The notes under the pieces: generated by a model
Database searches by the model: none
Told to the model about the DNA's origin: nothing
The model's input: the letters and a program-made list of their open reading frames with translations, nothing else
Source of the DNA: Agarilytica sp033852175
GTDB lineage: Bacteria > Pseudomonadota > Gammaproteobacteria > Pseudomonadales > Cellvibrionaceae
Direction of reading: 5' to 3'
Length of the DNA stretch: 64,000 bases
Assembly (NCBI GenBank): GCA_033852175.1
Contig: JAWSUY010000022.1
Location: forward strand, 1 to 64,000
Shown: positions 1-7,793 of the stretch, piece after piece
Position numbering within the stretch: the stretch's first letter is position 1
How the letters are laid out: every line of letters starts with the position of its first letter
Translations under genes and position numbers: made by a program

Positions 1-22
1 CGTATTCCGTATTCCGTATTCC
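1..22. repeat. Heptanucleotide tandem repeat (cgtattc), partial
   Basis: Three copies of the 7-base unit cgtattc run into the window edge, so the full array may extend further left. It ends just downstream of the DoxX gene's stop codon. The CCGT core and 7-base period match four other intergenic arrays in this window, near 32.7, 42.3, 46.0 and 48.9 kb. Confidence 0.8.
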
Positions 23-24
23 TG

Positions 25-474
25 TTATCTGAAAAACCGATCCAGAGATAATTCCCCTCCGCCAGTTTTTGCCAAATACAACAATATAGCTGCCCAAAGA
101 ATATGAACGGTCCAGCTACTCGGGTAAACAAATTGAATGACGGCAGTCATTATTAATAGGCCAATAGCGCTAAATCGAGTAAGGAAGCCAAGCAGCAAAC
201 CTATTGAAAGAAAAAACTCGCCAAATGTTGCTAAATGAGCTGCAATGGTTGGGTAAGGTAATCCGTACTCATACTCAAATAGCATCGTCGTACTACCGGT
301 AAGGTTCCAGAATGCAAAATTTTGTCCACCGATACTGAATCCGTCAATTTTAGTTTGTACCGATCGCCAAAACACAAAAAATATTGCGACCCGTCCTGCA
401 AGAGCTATAACGTTAGGAGGAATCATATCTCCAGCTTTTTTTGAATAGCGATTAATAGCGCCAATAATGTTCAT
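25..474 (-). CDS. DoxX family membrane protein (bufferin operon)
   Basis: This 149-residue protein has about four hydrophobic segments and the DoxX-like pattern RVAIFFVFWRS, then FGEFFLSIGLLLGFLTRFSAIGLL and a C-terminal LLYLAKTGGGELSLDRFF. That tail is typical of DoxX proteins found with DUF2282/DUF692/DUF2063 genes. It starts 2 bases after the stop of the DUF2063 gene, so it is the last gene of the operon. DoxX proteins are inner-membrane proteins often tied to redox or quinone chemistry. In bufferin operons a DoxX member is a frequent fourth gene, and its exact role is not settled. The operon assignment is secure and the biochemical role is inference. Confidence 0.85.
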   Translation of the reverse strand: MNIIGAINRYSKKAGDMIPPNVIALAGRVAIFFVFWRSVQTKIDGFSIGGQNFAFWNLTGSTTMLFEYEYGLPYPTIAAHLATFGEFFLSIGLLLGFLTRFSAIGLLIMTAVIQFVYPSSWTVHILWAAILLYLAKTGGGELSLDRFFR

Positions 475-476
475 AT

Positions 477-1244
477 TTACTCTCCGAGAATATTGGCGGT
501 AAAGCCTGATTGAATTAAAAAAGATATTGCCTGCGTTGGGTTAAAGTCTGAGGCTTGTTCCGTCGCGCACTCTAGCGCGTCGTATACGGTCGCATTTTTT
601 GCCAGAGCATCTAAAAAGGTGAAGATCCCATTGTTGACTTCATAAACCTTCACCAGCATCTCAACTCTAATGATTAATACGTTTTGGGGGCTATTTGCAT
701 TCACCTCATCGTGACATTCCCCGTTCGCGAGTTGCCACATATCAAATACAGCAAAGGGAGATTTCAAAAGAAATGCGGAACTGATGGGGTTTATTCGTGA
801 GGCGGCCAAGGTGTTAATGTCTATTGCTGTAAAAGCTTCAGCCGCTAGAGAGTCTTCGTCTGCAGAGTGATAGCTTTGATGTTGCAGTAAATCGATTTTT
901 GCGAGGTCGCACAAATACGGCGTGGACTGTACAGGAGGGAAATCCAATAAAAACGCTGGGAAATCGAGAGCGTACTCTTGCATGATAGGAGAGGTTGGCG
1001 GGTTCTTCTCAATAAATGCGCGAGCACATGCGCTCAGTAGATCGTCTCCAATAGTGAGCTCTATTGTGGGGTATAAGTCTTTGATAACCTCAATTAACGA
1101 CTGGAACGTGTTGTTTTGGTATATGGCTAACCGCTCCTCTAACTCTCTAGGTTCATAACTTTTTAAATAGTCGTTTAGTTCTGGTTTTTTTTCTTTATGG
1201 AAAACTTCATTTGTCATGCATTGTTGGAATTGGGATAGTTTCAT
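477..1244 (-). CDS. bufC: DUF2063 partner protein of the DUF692 enzyme (BufC/HvfC)
   Basis: The 255-residue product has the DUF2063 N-terminal helical domain: LSQFQQCM near residue 3, then RLAIYQNNTFQSLIEVIKDLYP around 38-60, and the Cys-containing segment STPYLCDLAKID near 106. It has no signal peptide. In bufferin and methanobactin-like systems this protein binds the DUF692 enzyme and helps deliver the precursor peptide for modification. Its start overlaps the end of the DUF692 gene by 4 bases (ATGA), which suggests translational coupling. DoxX follows after 2 bases. Family assignment rests on the N-terminal pattern plus strict synteny. Confidence 0.88.
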   Translation of the reverse strand: MKLSQFQQCMTNEVFHKEKKPELNDYLKSYEPRELEERLAIYQNNTFQSLIEVIKDLYPTIELTIGDDLLSACARAFIEKNPPTSPIMQEYALDFPAFLLDFPPVQSTPYLCDLAKIDLLQHQSYHSADEDSLAAEAFTAIDINTLAASRINPISSAFLLKSPFAVFDMWQLANGECHDEVNANSPQNVLIIRVEMLVKVYEVNNGIFTFLDALAKNATVYDALECATEQASDFNPTQAISFLIQSGFTANILGE

Positions 1245-2104
1245 GCCGCGCTATCTTTTTCTGGGTTTTTCAGACCTTGGAGCATGCTTGCATCGGCTTT
1301 TTTCGCTTCATTTGAAAGGGTGCTCAAATCAGGCACGTCGGTATCCCATTCGATCAGTGTGGGTATGGCTTTATTTTGCCGGCTAAAAAAATATTCATAT
1401 AGCTTCCAAACCTCAGTACGCACCTCTGAACCGTGATCGTCAATGCGTATCGCTGTGTCGTTTGATAGTTTTTTAATGCTGTGACCTGCCAAATGAATTT
1501 CAGAAATGTGATCGGTAGGAAACGAATCGATGTACTCGTATGGATCAAACTGGTTGTTAAATGCCGAAACGTATACATTATTAATGTCGAGTAATATACG
1601 GCAATCGCACCGGGAAACTATGGCTTTAAAAAAATCGCCCTCAGAGAAGTCGCTTTTTTTAAAATCAATATAGGTTGACGGGTTTTCAATAAGAATTTGT
1701 CGCCCCAGTCTCGCTTGGACTTTGTCTATGTTATTGCAAATAACATCCAGGCTTTCACGTGTGTAGGGCAGAGGAAGTAAATCGTTTAAGTAAATACTGT
1801 TCCAATGACTCCATGATAAATGTTCAGATACGTGAGCGGGTTGGTAACGCTCCACCAAAATTTTTAAACGCTCAAGGTGCGCCTCGTTGACGCCGTCTAC
1901 GCTGCCAAGGGACATTCCAACGCCGTGCATGGATATTGGGTAGATTTCACTTATGGCTTCTAGGTAGCGATGAGGAGGGCCACCTAAACCCATGTAGTTT
2001 TCCGGGTGCAGTTCCAACCAACCCGCTACCCCGGGGTTATTGATCAGTTCTTGATAGTGCTGAGCCTTGAGGCTGATGCCGGCTGATGGGGGAATTAGTT
2101 TCAT
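1241..2104 (-). CDS. bufB: DUF692 multinuclear iron oxidase (BufB/HvfB, MbnB-like)
   Basis: This 287-residue TIM-barrel protein belongs to the DUF692 family, whose members modify Cys residues of a ribosomally made peptide using an iron cluster. MbnB makes oxazolone-thioamide groups on methanobactin, and BufB-type enzymes make thiooxazoles. Candidate metal ligands are visible in order: HGVGMSLG near residue 60, VSEHLSW near 92, IENPSTY near 139, LLDINNVYVSA near 170, HLAGHS near 204, DDHGSEV near 221 and LIEWDTD near 246. It lies between the peptide gene and bufC. The length is normal for the family. The peptide substrate is very probably the product of the gene at 2289-2552. Confidence 0.92.
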   Translation of the reverse strand: MKLIPPSAGISLKAQHYQELINNPGVAGWLELHPENYMGLGGPPHRYLEAISEIYPISMHGVGMSLGSVDGVNEAHLERLKILVERYQPAHVSEHLSWSHWNSIYLNDLLPLPYTRESLDVICNNIDKVQARLGRQILIENPSTYIDFKKSDFSEGDFFKAIVSRCDCRILLDINNVYVSAFNNQFDPYEYIDSFPTDHISEIHLAGHSIKKLSNDTAIRIDDHGSEVRTEVWKLYEYFFSRQNKAIPTLIEWDTDVPDLSTLSNEAKKADASMLQGLKNPEKDSAA

Positions 2105-2246
2105 TAGCGTTTAATGTGACGGTTATTCATAAGTGGAAGATAAATCGCGGTTCATATCAAGCGTAAAGTGTTTGTGTCGGGTGTTTACACCAAAATAACA
2201 CATTGAATGTTTAGGCTTAGGGAATAGGCCGGATAAGCAGGGTAGA

Positions 2247-2279
2247 TATAAAAATGGCGCCCATTTTGAGCGCCATTTT
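2247..2279 (-). terminator. Hairpin with U-run between bufA and bufB
   Basis: Perfect 10-base arms aaaatggcgc and gcgccatttt are separated by 9 bases. On the minus strand they are followed by a T-rich run. The position, just after the peptide gene and before the enzyme genes, suggests partial termination, so that the peptide is made in excess over its modifying enzyme. Confidence 0.7.
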
Positions 2280-2288
2280 CAAATGCTT

Positions 2289-2552
2289 TTATTTGCTAGA
2301 AGTTTTGCTTCCACCTACGATTTTTTCGCAAGTACCCTTAGCAACATACATCCATGCATCTTTTTGGCCGTCAGCTTTGCTTGAGCCTGCACAGCTAGCG
2401 CCGCCACCGGCACAGTCATTCTTTCCTGCTTTTGCTACGCCGTAACATTTTTCCATTTTGTCTCCGCCTGCGTAAACGTCACCGGCAGCAGCCATCATGA
2501 TACCTGCAGCAATAGCGCCAGAAAGTGCGAGAGTTTTTGTCATTTTTTTCAT
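2289..2552 (-). CDS. bufA: DUF2282 bufferin precursor peptide with four Cys (BufA1-like)
   Basis: This is an 87-residue secreted peptide. It has a clear signal sequence (MKKMTKTLALSGAIAAGIMM, with an A-A-x-A type end near residue 25). The mature part carries four Cys in the DUF2282 pattern: EKCYGVAKAGKNDC, GASC, then AWMYVAKGTCEKIVGG. In characterised bufferins, Cys residues of such a core are converted to thiooxazoles that bind copper in the periplasm. An upstream ATG would give 31 extra residues. The start at 2552 is preferred because GGAG sits just before it and the signal peptide begins there. It is the first gene of the operon, followed by a hairpin and then bufB. Copper induction is known for relatives and was not tested here. 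Confidence 0.9.
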   Translation of the reverse strand: MKKMTKTLALSGAIAAGIMMAAAGDVYAGGDKMEKCYGVAKAGKNDCAGGGASCAGSSKADGQKDAWMYVAKGTCEKIVGGSKTSSK

Positions 2553-2686
2553 AGAAAGCTCCAAAGAGTTAGTTATGTTTTTGTTAGTGTGAAAAATTAT
2601 ATTGTGCAGGTGATAGGACTGGGGGGGAAGTGTAAAGTTCGGCAAAAATAGAGGGTGTGATATTTGTGTGATAAATAACGTTTTAT

Positions 2687-2719
2687 ATGGCTGGCGTCCA
2701 GTATTTGGGCGCCAGTCAT
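2687..2719 (-). terminator. Possible terminator hairpin after pgi
   Basis: Ten-base arms atggctggcg and cgccagtcat (one mismatch) sit just beyond the pgi stop codon with a 13-base loop. There is no clear U-run on the minus strand, so this is only a plausible transcription or processing hairpin. Confidence 0.35.
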
Positions 2720-2730
2720 GCTGTTCATTG

Positions 2731-4374
2731 TTAAATCGTTTTATTGAGATCGTTAAAACTCTGAATCAGCTTTCGGGTTGATGAATCCCAGTCTGCTGGA
2801 ACATCAGTTGTATCAATGGCTGTTGCGACATGAGTGCCGAGTAGCTTGCCGAGTTCAACGCCCCATTGGTCAAATGCATTGATATTCCAAAGTACGCTCA
2901 GGGTAAATACCTTGTGCTCGTACGCCGCGACTAGCGAGCCTAGAGTGGCGGGTGTTAATGCGTCCATAAACAGCATAGAGCTGGGACGGTTGCCCGAGTG
3001 AACTTTATGTGGTGCGAGAAGCTCGATATCGTCTTCGCTGGCGCCCTGGCTTCGCAGTTCTGCCTCTGCTGTTTCCAAATCTCTCCCCGTCATCAGGGCT
3101 TGGCTTTGCGCAACGCAATTCGCAAACAAAAACTTATGTTGATGATTGAGCGCGTGATGGGCGCGGAGCGTCGTAATAAAATCAATGGGAGTTGTAATCG
3201 TTCCTTGGTGAAGCAGTTGATGAAACGAGTGCTGTCCATTGCTGCCTTCTGTTCCCCACAAAATCGAGCCGGTTTGGTAGTCTAGGGGGCGACCTTCTCG
3301 AGTCACAGATTTCCCATTACTTTCCATTTCAAGTTGTTGTAGATATGCGGGTAATAATTGTAAGTGATGAGCGTAAGGCAAAACTGCTTGGTTGTTGCTG
3401 CCCATTACGTTGCTGTACCAAAATACGATGAGAGCCATTAAAACGGGAATGTTTCGTTCAAGCGGAGCCGTAGCAAAATGGCTATCCATCGCTTCTCCGC
3501 CTTCCCGCATTTTGTTGAAGTTGTCCATGCCGATGGCAAAAGCAATCGGAAGGCCGATTGCGGACCAAAGCGAATAGCGTCCGCCGACCCAATCCCATAT
3601 GGGGTAGATGTTCTCTTCAGATATGCCAAACTCAACGGCTTTGTCCACTTTTGAAGAGATCGCAATGAAGTGCTTCGCCAGTTCTGCGTGCTCACAACCG
3701 TGGTCGGTCATCCACTGACGTGCAGTGAGGGAGTTTTGTAAGGTCTCTAAAGTGGAGAACGATTTGGATGCGATAATGAATAAGGTTCGGCCTGGGTCAA
3801 CCTCGCTCAGTAAGTCGTTAATCTCCGCACCATCGATATTCGCAACGAAGTGAACCTTCACTTTCTTGTTGTGGAATGGTGTCAGTGCCTTGGTAATCAT
3901 ACGAGGCCCAAGGTCGGAGCCGCCTATTCCTATGTTCACAACGTCTTTAATCGTATTACCGCGAAAACCGAGCCACTTACCGCTGTATACCCGTTCAATG
4001 AGGGATGACATCTGCTTCAGTGTTGCATCGACGATTTTCTGCTCGTCGGTATAGGGGGCGCCATGGAACCGAAGTGCCGTGTGCAGTGCGGGGCGTTTTT
4101 CAGTGTTGTTGATTTCGTCTCCGCGCAATAGCTTTTTAATTGCAGCAGAAAGGTTGGCTTGTTCCGCGACAGATTGGAGAAGGCCGAGCGATTCTTCGTC
4201 GAGATGGTTTTTGGAGTAATCGAGGTTTAAGCCCGCGCCTGAAACGGTGTAGCGTTCGGCTCTATTCGGGTCTTCGTCAAACAGGCTGTTTAGTGTTTTA
4301 CCTTGCCAGCGCTGTTTTTGTTCAGCTATTTGAGACCAGTTTTCGTATAAATCGGAAAGAGATGTAGTGTTCAT
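2731..4374 (-). CDS. pgi: Glucose-6-phosphate isomerase
   Basis: A full-length PGI of 547 residues that interconverts glucose-6-phosphate and fructose-6-phosphate in the cytosol. Family signatures are present: GIGGSDLGPRM near residue 150, SKSFSTLETLQN near 204, the LPAYLQQLEMESNGK signature with the catalytic Glu near 350, SNGQHSFHQLLHQGT with the active-site His near 380, and NINAFDQWGVELGK with the catalytic Lys near 510. It is transcribed away from the bufferin operon's promoter side and follows ispB by 67 bases, so the two may share transcripts. Nothing is truncated or unusual. The identification is secure. Confidence 0.98.
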   Translation of the reverse strand: MNTTSLSDLYENWSQIAEQKQRWQGKTLNSLFDEDPNRAERYTVSGAGLNLDYSKNHLDEESLGLLQSVAEQANLSAAIKKLLRGDEINNTEKRPALHTALRFHGAPYTDEQKIVDATLKQMSSLIERVYSGKWLGFRGNTIKDVVNIGIGGSDLGPRMITKALTPFHNKKVKVHFVANIDGAEINDLLSEVDPGRTLFIIASKSFSTLETLQNSLTARQWMTDHGCEHAELAKHFIAISSKVDKAVEFGISEENIYPIWDWVGGRYSLWSAIGLPIAFAIGMDNFNKMREGGEAMDSHFATAPLERNIPVLMALIVFWYSNVMGSNNQAVLPYAHHLQLLPAYLQQLEMESNGKSVTREGRPLDYQTGSILWGTEGSNGQHSFHQLLHQGTITTPIDFITTLRAHHALNHQHKFLFANCVAQSQALMTGRDLETAEAELRSQGASEDDIELLAPHKVHSGNRPSSMLFMDALTPATLGSLVAAYEHKVFTLSVLWNINAFDQWGVELGKLLGTHVATAIDTTDVPADWDSSTRKLIQSFNDLNKTI

Positions 4375-4441
4375 AAGTGAATCACAACCATTTTTATTGG
4401 CGCCGCCTTTACTCCATGTGGGTAATAGCGGTGCAGCTTTA

Positions 4442-5404
4442 TTAGAATGAGCGTTCTACAGAAAAATTTGCCAAATCCAGCAGCGCTGTTTTATACGGCG
4501 ATTCGGGTATAGGGTTGAGTGACGTTTTGGCCTGCTCAACATGAGTTTGCGCTTTTTGTCGCACATAATCGAGTCCCCCGCATCCTTTCACAACGCTTAC
4601 AATCTCATCGAGCTTGTCGATACTGCTGTTTTGGATGGATTCTCGGATCATTGTAGCGGTTTCAGCGTCGCTTTTTGCCATGGCGTAGATGAGGGGGAGG
4701 GTTGGTTTGCCCTCGGCCAAGTCATCGCCAATATTTTTGCCAAGGGTTTCTGTGTCGCCATCATAGTCTAGGGCGTCGTCAATCAACTGAAAAGCAATAC
4801 CAAGGTGATAGCCATAGTTTTTAGCTGCGGCTTGCTGTTCTGTGCTGCCTTGGGCAAGGACTGTTGCGGTTTCGCACGCAGCTTCAAATAACACCGCTGT
4901 TTTTTTGTGGATAACCGTCATGTAAGCGGCTTCGTCCACATCAGGGTTTTTTGCGTTGACCAGCTGTTGAACTTCACCTTCAGCAATCACATTCGTGGTG
5001 CTAGAAAGTATCGACATGATGTTCATATCGCCAATGCTGATCATCATTTGAAATGCGCGTGAGTACAGAAAGTCGCCCACGAGTACGCTAGGAGCGTTAC
5101 CCCACTTGGCGTTGGCTGTTGGTCGTCCGCGCCGTAATGACGAAATGTCGACCACATCATCATGCAGTAGAGTGGCGGTATGAATAAACTCAATGATCGT
5201 AGCGAGGTCGATCTGGCCTTGGTCTTTATGCGCAAGGGCGTTAGCAAAAAGCAGTACCAGTAAGGGGCGCAGACGTTTTCCGCCAGCATCGACAATGTAG
5301 TGGCCGATGTTCTCGACTAATCCAACGTCAGAGTGCAATTGTTGTACGATGGTGTCGTTGAGTTGCTCGAATTCGGCTTCAACAACTTTTTGAAATGAAA
5401 ACAT
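4442..5404 (-). CDS. ispB: Octaprenyl (polyprenyl) diphosphate synthase
   Basis: The 320-residue trans-prenyltransferase elongates farnesyl diphosphate with isopentenyl units to make the ubiquinone side chain. GGKRLRP lies at residues 41-47. The first Asp-rich motif (HDDVVD, residues 81-86) is followed by RRGRPTAN, and the second Asp-rich motif FQLIDDALDYDGD is near residue 211. It is divergent from rplU across 383 bases, the arrangement seen in many gammaproteobacteria including E. coli. Chain length (C40 or C45) cannot be read from the sequence with certainty. Confidence 0.97.
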   Translation of the reverse strand: MFSFQKVVEAEFEQLNDTIVQQLHSDVGLVENIGHYIVDAGGKRLRPLLVLLFANALAHKDQGQIDLATIIEFIHTATLLHDDVVDISSLRRGRPTANAKWGNAPSVLVGDFLYSRAFQMMISIGDMNIMSILSSTTNVIAEGEVQQLVNAKNPDVDEAAYMTVIHKKTAVLFEAACETATVLAQGSTEQQAAAKNYGYHLGIAFQLIDDALDYDGDTETLGKNIGDDLAEGKPTLPLIYAMAKSDAETATMIRESIQNSSIDKLDEIVSVVKGCGGLDYVRQKAQTHVEQAKTSLNPIPESPYKTALLDLANFSVERSF

Positions 5405-5562
5405 CGAATACCTATGTAAAACGGCGAGGTGATTTCGCTGCGATGCTAGGGCTCAGCCCTCTCAGTGTCAAGCGTCGGTGGGGCCTACTTATTGCTGCGA
5501 GCGGAACTTTGCCCAGGTGGTGGGGGAGAGCAAGTTTCTTTTGTTTACTTCTGCTGTTCTGC

Positions 5563-5592
5563 TTGCTAAGGGGTGGGGTAATCGATTAGAAT
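5563..5592 (+). promoter_or_regulatory. Candidate sigma70-type promoter for rplU-rpmA
   Basis: A ttgcta -35-like and a tagaat -10-like hexamer are spaced 18 bases apart in the divergent ispB/rplU gap. They would give a leader of roughly 190 bases before rplU. This is sequence inspection only, and other hexamer pairs exist in the gap. Confidence 0.35.
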
Positions 5593-5787
5593 TCGCGCCC
5601 GTTAAAACGTAACTCAACGATGCAAGCTTTGTGGGATTGAAGGGTTTAAGTGACATTCCGTTACTTTGCCAATTGGTCGCCTTAAATGCAGGGTTGGTAG
5701 CCAAAATAGGCTTGAATTGATTTCAGGTTCGTATTTTGGTCAATCAAGCTGCTTCGTATCGTCCAAACCTATTATTTTGGAGCAAGT

Positions 5788-6099
5788 ATGTACGCAGTTA
5801 TCGCAGCCGGTGGTAAGCAGCACCGCGTTGAAGAAGGCGAAATATTACGCCTTGAAAAAATTGAAGCCGCCACTGGTGAGTCGGTCGATTTCGACCAAGT
5901 ATTATTGGTAGCAAATGGCGAAGACGTCAAAATCGGTGCGCCGATTGTTGAGGGTGCCAAAGTCACAGCGGAGATTCTTTCTCACGGCCGTGGCGATAAA
6001 GTGACGATCATCAAGTTTCGTCGCCGTAAGCACTCTATGACACGTCAAGGTCATCGTCAGTGGTACACAGAAGTGAAAATCACTGGTATCAAAGGTTAA
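5788..6099 (+). CDS. rplU: 50S ribosomal protein L21
   Basis: A 103-residue L21 starting MYAVIAAGGKQHRVEEGE with the conserved internal KVTIIKFRRRKHS and ending VKITGIKG. It binds 23S rRNA in the large subunit. GGAG is placed 8 bases before the ATG. Two longer ORFs covering this stretch in other frames are shadows. It begins the rplU-rpmA-obgE block conserved across bacteria. Confidence 0.98.
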   Translation: MYAVIAAGGKQHRVEEGEILRLEKIEAATGESVDFDQVLLVANGEDVKIGAPIVEGAKVTAEILSHGRGDKVTIIKFRRRKHSMTRQGHRQWYTEVKITGIKG

Positions 6100-6130
6100 T
6101 AGCAAACGTAAGGTTTGAGGAAAGTAAGTC

Positions 6131-6388
6131 ATGGCACATAAGAAAGCAGGCGGTAGTACTAATAACGGTAGAGATTCCGAGAGTAAACGCTTAGGTGTTA
6201 AGAAGTTTGGCGGCGAGCAAGTTGTTGCTGGTAATATCATTGTTCGTCAACGTGGAACTAAGTTTCACGCTGGTCAAAACATTGGTGTAGGTAAAGACTA
6301 TACGCTCTTCGCAAAAGCTGATGGCGCAGTTCGATTTGACGTTAAAGGCCCTAAAGGTCGTAAATTCGTTTCGATCATAACTGCCTAA
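6131..6388 (+). CDS. rpmA: 50S ribosomal protein L27
   Basis: An 85-residue L27 with the canonical start MAHKKAGGSTNNGRDSESKR, whose N-terminal tail reaches the peptidyl-transferase centre. It has no N-terminal processing extension of the Firmicutes type. It follows rplU by 31 bases with a GAGGAAAG ribosome-binding region and is followed by a strong terminator. Confidence 0.98.
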   Translation: MAHKKAGGSTNNGRDSESKRLGVKKFGGEQVVAGNIIVRQRGTKFHAGQNIGVGKDYTLFAKADGAVRFDVKGPKGRKFVSIITA

Positions 6389-6434
6389 TTTTGACGCGGA
6401 TTTAAAACCGCCTCAAAACAGTAGCGAATAAGAG

Positions 6435-6472
6435 CGCCCCACTGCTGAACTTCCAGTAGTGGGGCGTTTTTG
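6435..6472 (+). terminator. Rho-independent terminator after rpmA
   Basis: Arms cgccccactgctg and cagtagtggggcg (one G-U pair) close a 6-base loop and are followed directly by ttttt. It separates rplU-rpmA from obgE, which therefore probably has additional promoter input or depends on read-through. Confidence 0.9.
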
Positions 6473-6525
6473 GTTTTGAAAGACCTAGAATACAAATACA
6501 CACATTTTCACACTGAGTAATCGTC

Positions 6526-7734
6526 ATGAAATTTGTAGATGAAGCACCTATCACCGTTCAAGCGGGTAAAGGCGGTAACGGATGCTTAAGCTTTCGTCGG
6601 GAGAAGTATATTGAACGCGGCGGGCCAGATGGTGGCGACGGTGGTGATGGTGGCAGTGTCTATCTTGAAGCAGATGAGAATATTAACACCTTAGTGGACT
6701 TTCGTTATCAGCGTAACTATCGGGCGAAGCCCGGTGCGGGTGGCCGAGGGCGCGATTGTCGGGGTGCCAAGGGCGCTGACCTGATTCTCAAGGTGCCGGT
6801 GGGTACGACAATATTAGATCTAGAGACCGAAGAACTTGTCGGTGATTTAACCAAGCATGGCGAAGTGATGTTGGTGGCCCAGGGCGGGTTTCATGGCCTT
6901 GGTAACGCACGGTTTAAATCCAGTATTAACCGAGCGCCACGTCAGACCAGTGATGGCAGTGATGGGGATGAGCGAGATCTTAAGCTGGAGCTTAAGTTGT
7001 TAGCGGATGTGGGAACTTTGGGGCTTCCGAACGCCGGCAAGTCTACATTTATTCGTTCAGTGTCTGCAGCGCAGCCCAAAGTGGCAGATTACCCCTTTAC
7101 AACCCTCATCCCGAGTCTTGGCGTTGTTAAAATTCAAGAGTATCGCAGTTTTGTCGTGGCTGATATTCCGGGCCTTATTGAAGGGGCATCCGATGGCGCA
7201 GGCTTAGGAATACGCTTCTTAAAGCACCTGACGCGTTGTCGAATTTTGTTGCATATGGTGGATGTGTTTCCAATTGACGGTTCTGACCCCGCTGAAAATG
7301 CCTTGAGTATTACACGTGAGTTGGAGCGTTTTAGTGCAGGCCTTTCGCAGCGGCCACGTTGGTTGGTCATCAATAAGTGTGATTTGTTGCCTGACGAAGA
7401 AGTTGAAGTGCGCAAACAGTCAATCGTTGAGGCGCTCAATTGGACTGGGCCGGTTTATACTGTGTCAACGATCAATAGGAATGGGTTAAAAGCCCTTTGT
7501 GAAGACCTGTTGATTTATTTGGAAGAGCGCTGGCTAGAAGAGAAGGAAGATGCTGAGGTCTTAGAGCAAGAGCAGAGTCTTCAGTTGCAGATGCAGGCGG
7601 AGGCGCGTGAAAGAATTGATGGGCTACGTTTGTCGCAAATGGCTTCAAAGCAGAATGATGATGCTGAGGATGATGACAGCGAAGATGATGAAGATGATAG
7701 TGGTGATGATGTCGACGTTGAATATGTTCGATAA
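6526..7734 (+). CDS. obgE: Obg family GTPase (CgtA/ObgE)
   Basis: A 402-residue ribosome-associated GTPase of 50S maturation. The glycine-rich Obg fold covers residues 1-158 (GGRGRDCRGAKGADL, VPVGTTI). The G domain follows with G1 GLPNAGKST near 166, the switch FTTL near 191, G3 DIPGLIEGA near 213 and G4 NKCD near 284. The C-terminal 60 residues end in a very acidic tail (NDDAEDDDSEDDEDD...), as in Pseudomonas-type Obg proteins. It lies 60 bases before proB, a common gammaproteobacterial order. Confidence 0.97.
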   Translation: MKFVDEAPITVQAGKGGNGCLSFRREKYIERGGPDGGDGGDGGSVYLEADENINTLVDFRYQRNYRAKPGAGGRGRDCRGAKGADLILKVPVGTTILDLETEELVGDLTKHGEVMLVAQGGFHGLGNARFKSSINRAPRQTSDGSDGDERDLKLELKLLADVGTLGLPNAGKSTFIRSVSAAQPKVADYPFTTLIPSLGVVKIQEYRSFVVADIPGLIEGASDGAGLGIRFLKHLTRCRILLHMVDVFPIDGSDPAENALSITRELERFSAGLSQRPRWLVINKCDLLPDEEVEVRKQSIVEALNWTGPVYTVSTINRNGLKALCEDLLIYLEERWLEEKEDAEVLEQEQSLQLQMQAEARERIDGLRLSQMASKQNDDAEDDDSEDDEDDSGDDVDVEYVR

Positions 7735-7793
7735 CGCTATTGACGTAAGGTAGTCCAATTGGGCAAGAAAGCCCGCACCGAAGAAAGTGAGTA

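Noticed and set aside
922..1158. Plus-strand frame opposite bufC
   Set aside because: A shadow of a well-supported gene; the same holds for the many frames opposite pgi, obgE, proB, the hybrid kinase, dnaE2 and the RHS gene.
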